From Stieleria mannarensis (GTDB lineage Bacteria; Planctomycetota; Planctomycetia; Pirellulales; Pirellulaceae), in the NCBI RefSeq assembly GCF_014154935.1, contig NZ_JACEHH010000027.1, forward strand, positions 62,001-126,000: DNA of 64,000 nt, written 5' to 3'. Under the pieces are notes generated by a model. It was not told where the DNA came from, made no database searches, and saw nothing but the letters and a program-made list of their open reading frames with translations. The translations under genes were made by a program, and so were the position numbers. Shown here one piece after another: positions 63,270 to 64,000 of the stretch (its first letter is position 1; the number at the start of each line of letters is the position of its first letter).

Positions 63270-64000
63270 TCACTTGGCAGCATTCTCTGACCAATCTACC
63301 ATAGGCCAATATCGCGTAGAGACGAACTTTAAGTCTGCACGCCCGTCGCCAGTGCTGTCGGCAAGCGTAAAATCTACCCCGCCGTCTGCGTCTCCATCAA
63401 CGTTTAGCTTGCGGCGCTGATCGTTTACGTCCAATACTTGAAGCACCGCATCTCCAGTCGTTAGCTTTCGATAACGGATCATGTCGCCAGATGGATTGAC
63501 AGCTTGACTCCACTGATCCTCTTCGTGCGCACCAGCGAATTCGTCTACAAACAACATGCGATCAGCTTCGCTTAATTCGTCGCCCTCACGGATCTCCGCC
63601 ATCTCGTCAACGTCGGTGAAAAACTGAAACTTTCCAGCGAGGCCGATGTTTACGAGTCCGTAAATCGGTGGACGGTTCTTACAGAAAACTCGCACTCGAA
63701 AGCGAATTGGTTTTGAATCGACGAAGCCCTCTATCCCAAGGATCCACGTCGTCATATGGGGAATCCCCTCCGAAGTCTGAACAATCGTTCTATCAGTAAT
63801 GAATTTGAACGGGATGGTCACGACGTCAACACGTTCCAAAGGAGTATACGTGTCAACCTCACTGAGTGTACCGATGGAATGTTCGTACAGGATCAAAGAC
63901 TCATTTTCATCTATCCTCGCTTTTCCTCCGGGACTCACCTTCATCCCTTTCGGATATCCGAGTTCCACTCGTACGACTTCAAGAGGCCAGGGGTCATTCC
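63270..64000 (-). CDS. Unknown protein, 5' end outside the window
   Basis: The frame is open from the window edge to the stop at 63270 (243 codons visible); the visible start is inside the gene, as NDPWPLEVVRVELGYPKGM reads continuously into the edge. Recognisable stretches are LSEVDTYTPLERVDVVTIPF, IEGFVDSKPIRFRVRVFC, DELSEADRMLFVDEFAGAHE and a Ca-binding-like tail (VDGDADGGVDFTLADSTGDG) that resembles an FG-GAP or VCBS repeat. I do not recognise the family. G+C is visibly lower than in the rest of the window, hinting at recent acquisition. Confidence 0.65.
   Translation of the reverse strand, partial: NDPWPLEVVRVELGYPKGMKVSPGGKARIDENESLILYEHSIGTLSEVDTYTPLERVDVVTIPFKFITDRTIVQTSEGIPHMTTWILGIEGFVDSKPIRFRVRVFCKNRPPIYGLVNIGLAGKFQFFTDVDEMAEIREGDELSEADRMLFVDEFAGAHEEDQWSQAVNPSGDMIRYRKLTTGDAVLQVLDVNDQRRKLNVDGDADGGVDFTLADSTGDGRADLKFVSTRYWPMVDWSENAAK

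Overview
The window is a piece of a Planctomycetota chromosome, most likely from the Pirellulaceae (Rhodopirellula/Stieleria-like). The evidence is the protein families present: a DUF1501 secreted protein beside a DUF1549/DUF1553 cytochrome-like protein, a DUF1559 prepilin-leader protein, several PQQ-like beta-propellers opening with a W-P-x-F motif, a TIGR03067 protein, a planctomycete extracellular-motif protein and a TPR/FG-GAP/ASPIC lipoprotein. The DNA is G+C-rich and strongly codon-biased, and intergenic spaces are full of short hairpin repeats. No tRNA, rRNA, CRISPR array, phage or transposase gene was seen.

Layout. 1-9791 (minus) is one redox operon. In order of transcription it encodes two exported PQQ-like propellers, an NHL propeller, a small Cys-rich membrane protein, a Tat-type polyferredoxin, a NapH/NosR-like membrane iron-sulfur protein, a membrane-anchored propeller and a NuoE-NuoF fusion that runs off the window. 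10329-17446 holds a UspA protein, three tiny membrane or lipoprotein genes, a TIGR03067 protein, MgtC, a C39-like membrane protein, a succinate-semialdehyde-type dehydrogenase and a CurA-type reductase. 17765-26711 holds a squalene/prenyltransferase-repeat protein, a heparinase II/III-like enzyme, a dienelactone hydrolase, a CNNM/CBS protein, an RTX-like extracellular protein and a DUF1559 pair. 26885-34641 holds the TPR/ASPIC lipoprotein, a double HMA-like protein and a MacAB-type exporter whose adaptor carries EF-hands. 35014-41421 holds a lipoate-ligase-family protein overlapping a giant FtsX permease, a second adaptor and an orphan histidine kinase. 41564-58976 holds an SLC13/TrkA-C permease, a DUF5722-like protein, an endonuclease/exonuclease/phosphatase, the DUF1501/DUF1549 pair, an MFS permease, a CehA/McbA-type metallohydrolase, an EamA permease, cytidylate kinase and a methyltransferase. 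59164-64000 holds GAPDH with a textbook terminator, a YbjN-like protein, a TlpA-like thioredoxin and an incomplete unknown gene.

Two things stand out. The first is the redox operon: a cytosolic NADH/FMN module, a membrane polyferredoxin relay and extracytoplasmic beta-propellers, a combination that matches no complex I, hydrogenase or denitrification operon I know. The second is a set of dispersed two-ended hairpin repeats. In the best family the flank CGTAGC and loop GCCA are constant while the stem bases change in compensating pairs from copy to copy. Some copies have entered genes, supplying the N-terminus of an iron-sulfur protein, the C-terminus of an NHL protein and the stop codon of an MFS gene. 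Two gene remnants lie in intergenic space (17477-17596 and 47743-47957). All function calls come from reading motifs; no database search was run.
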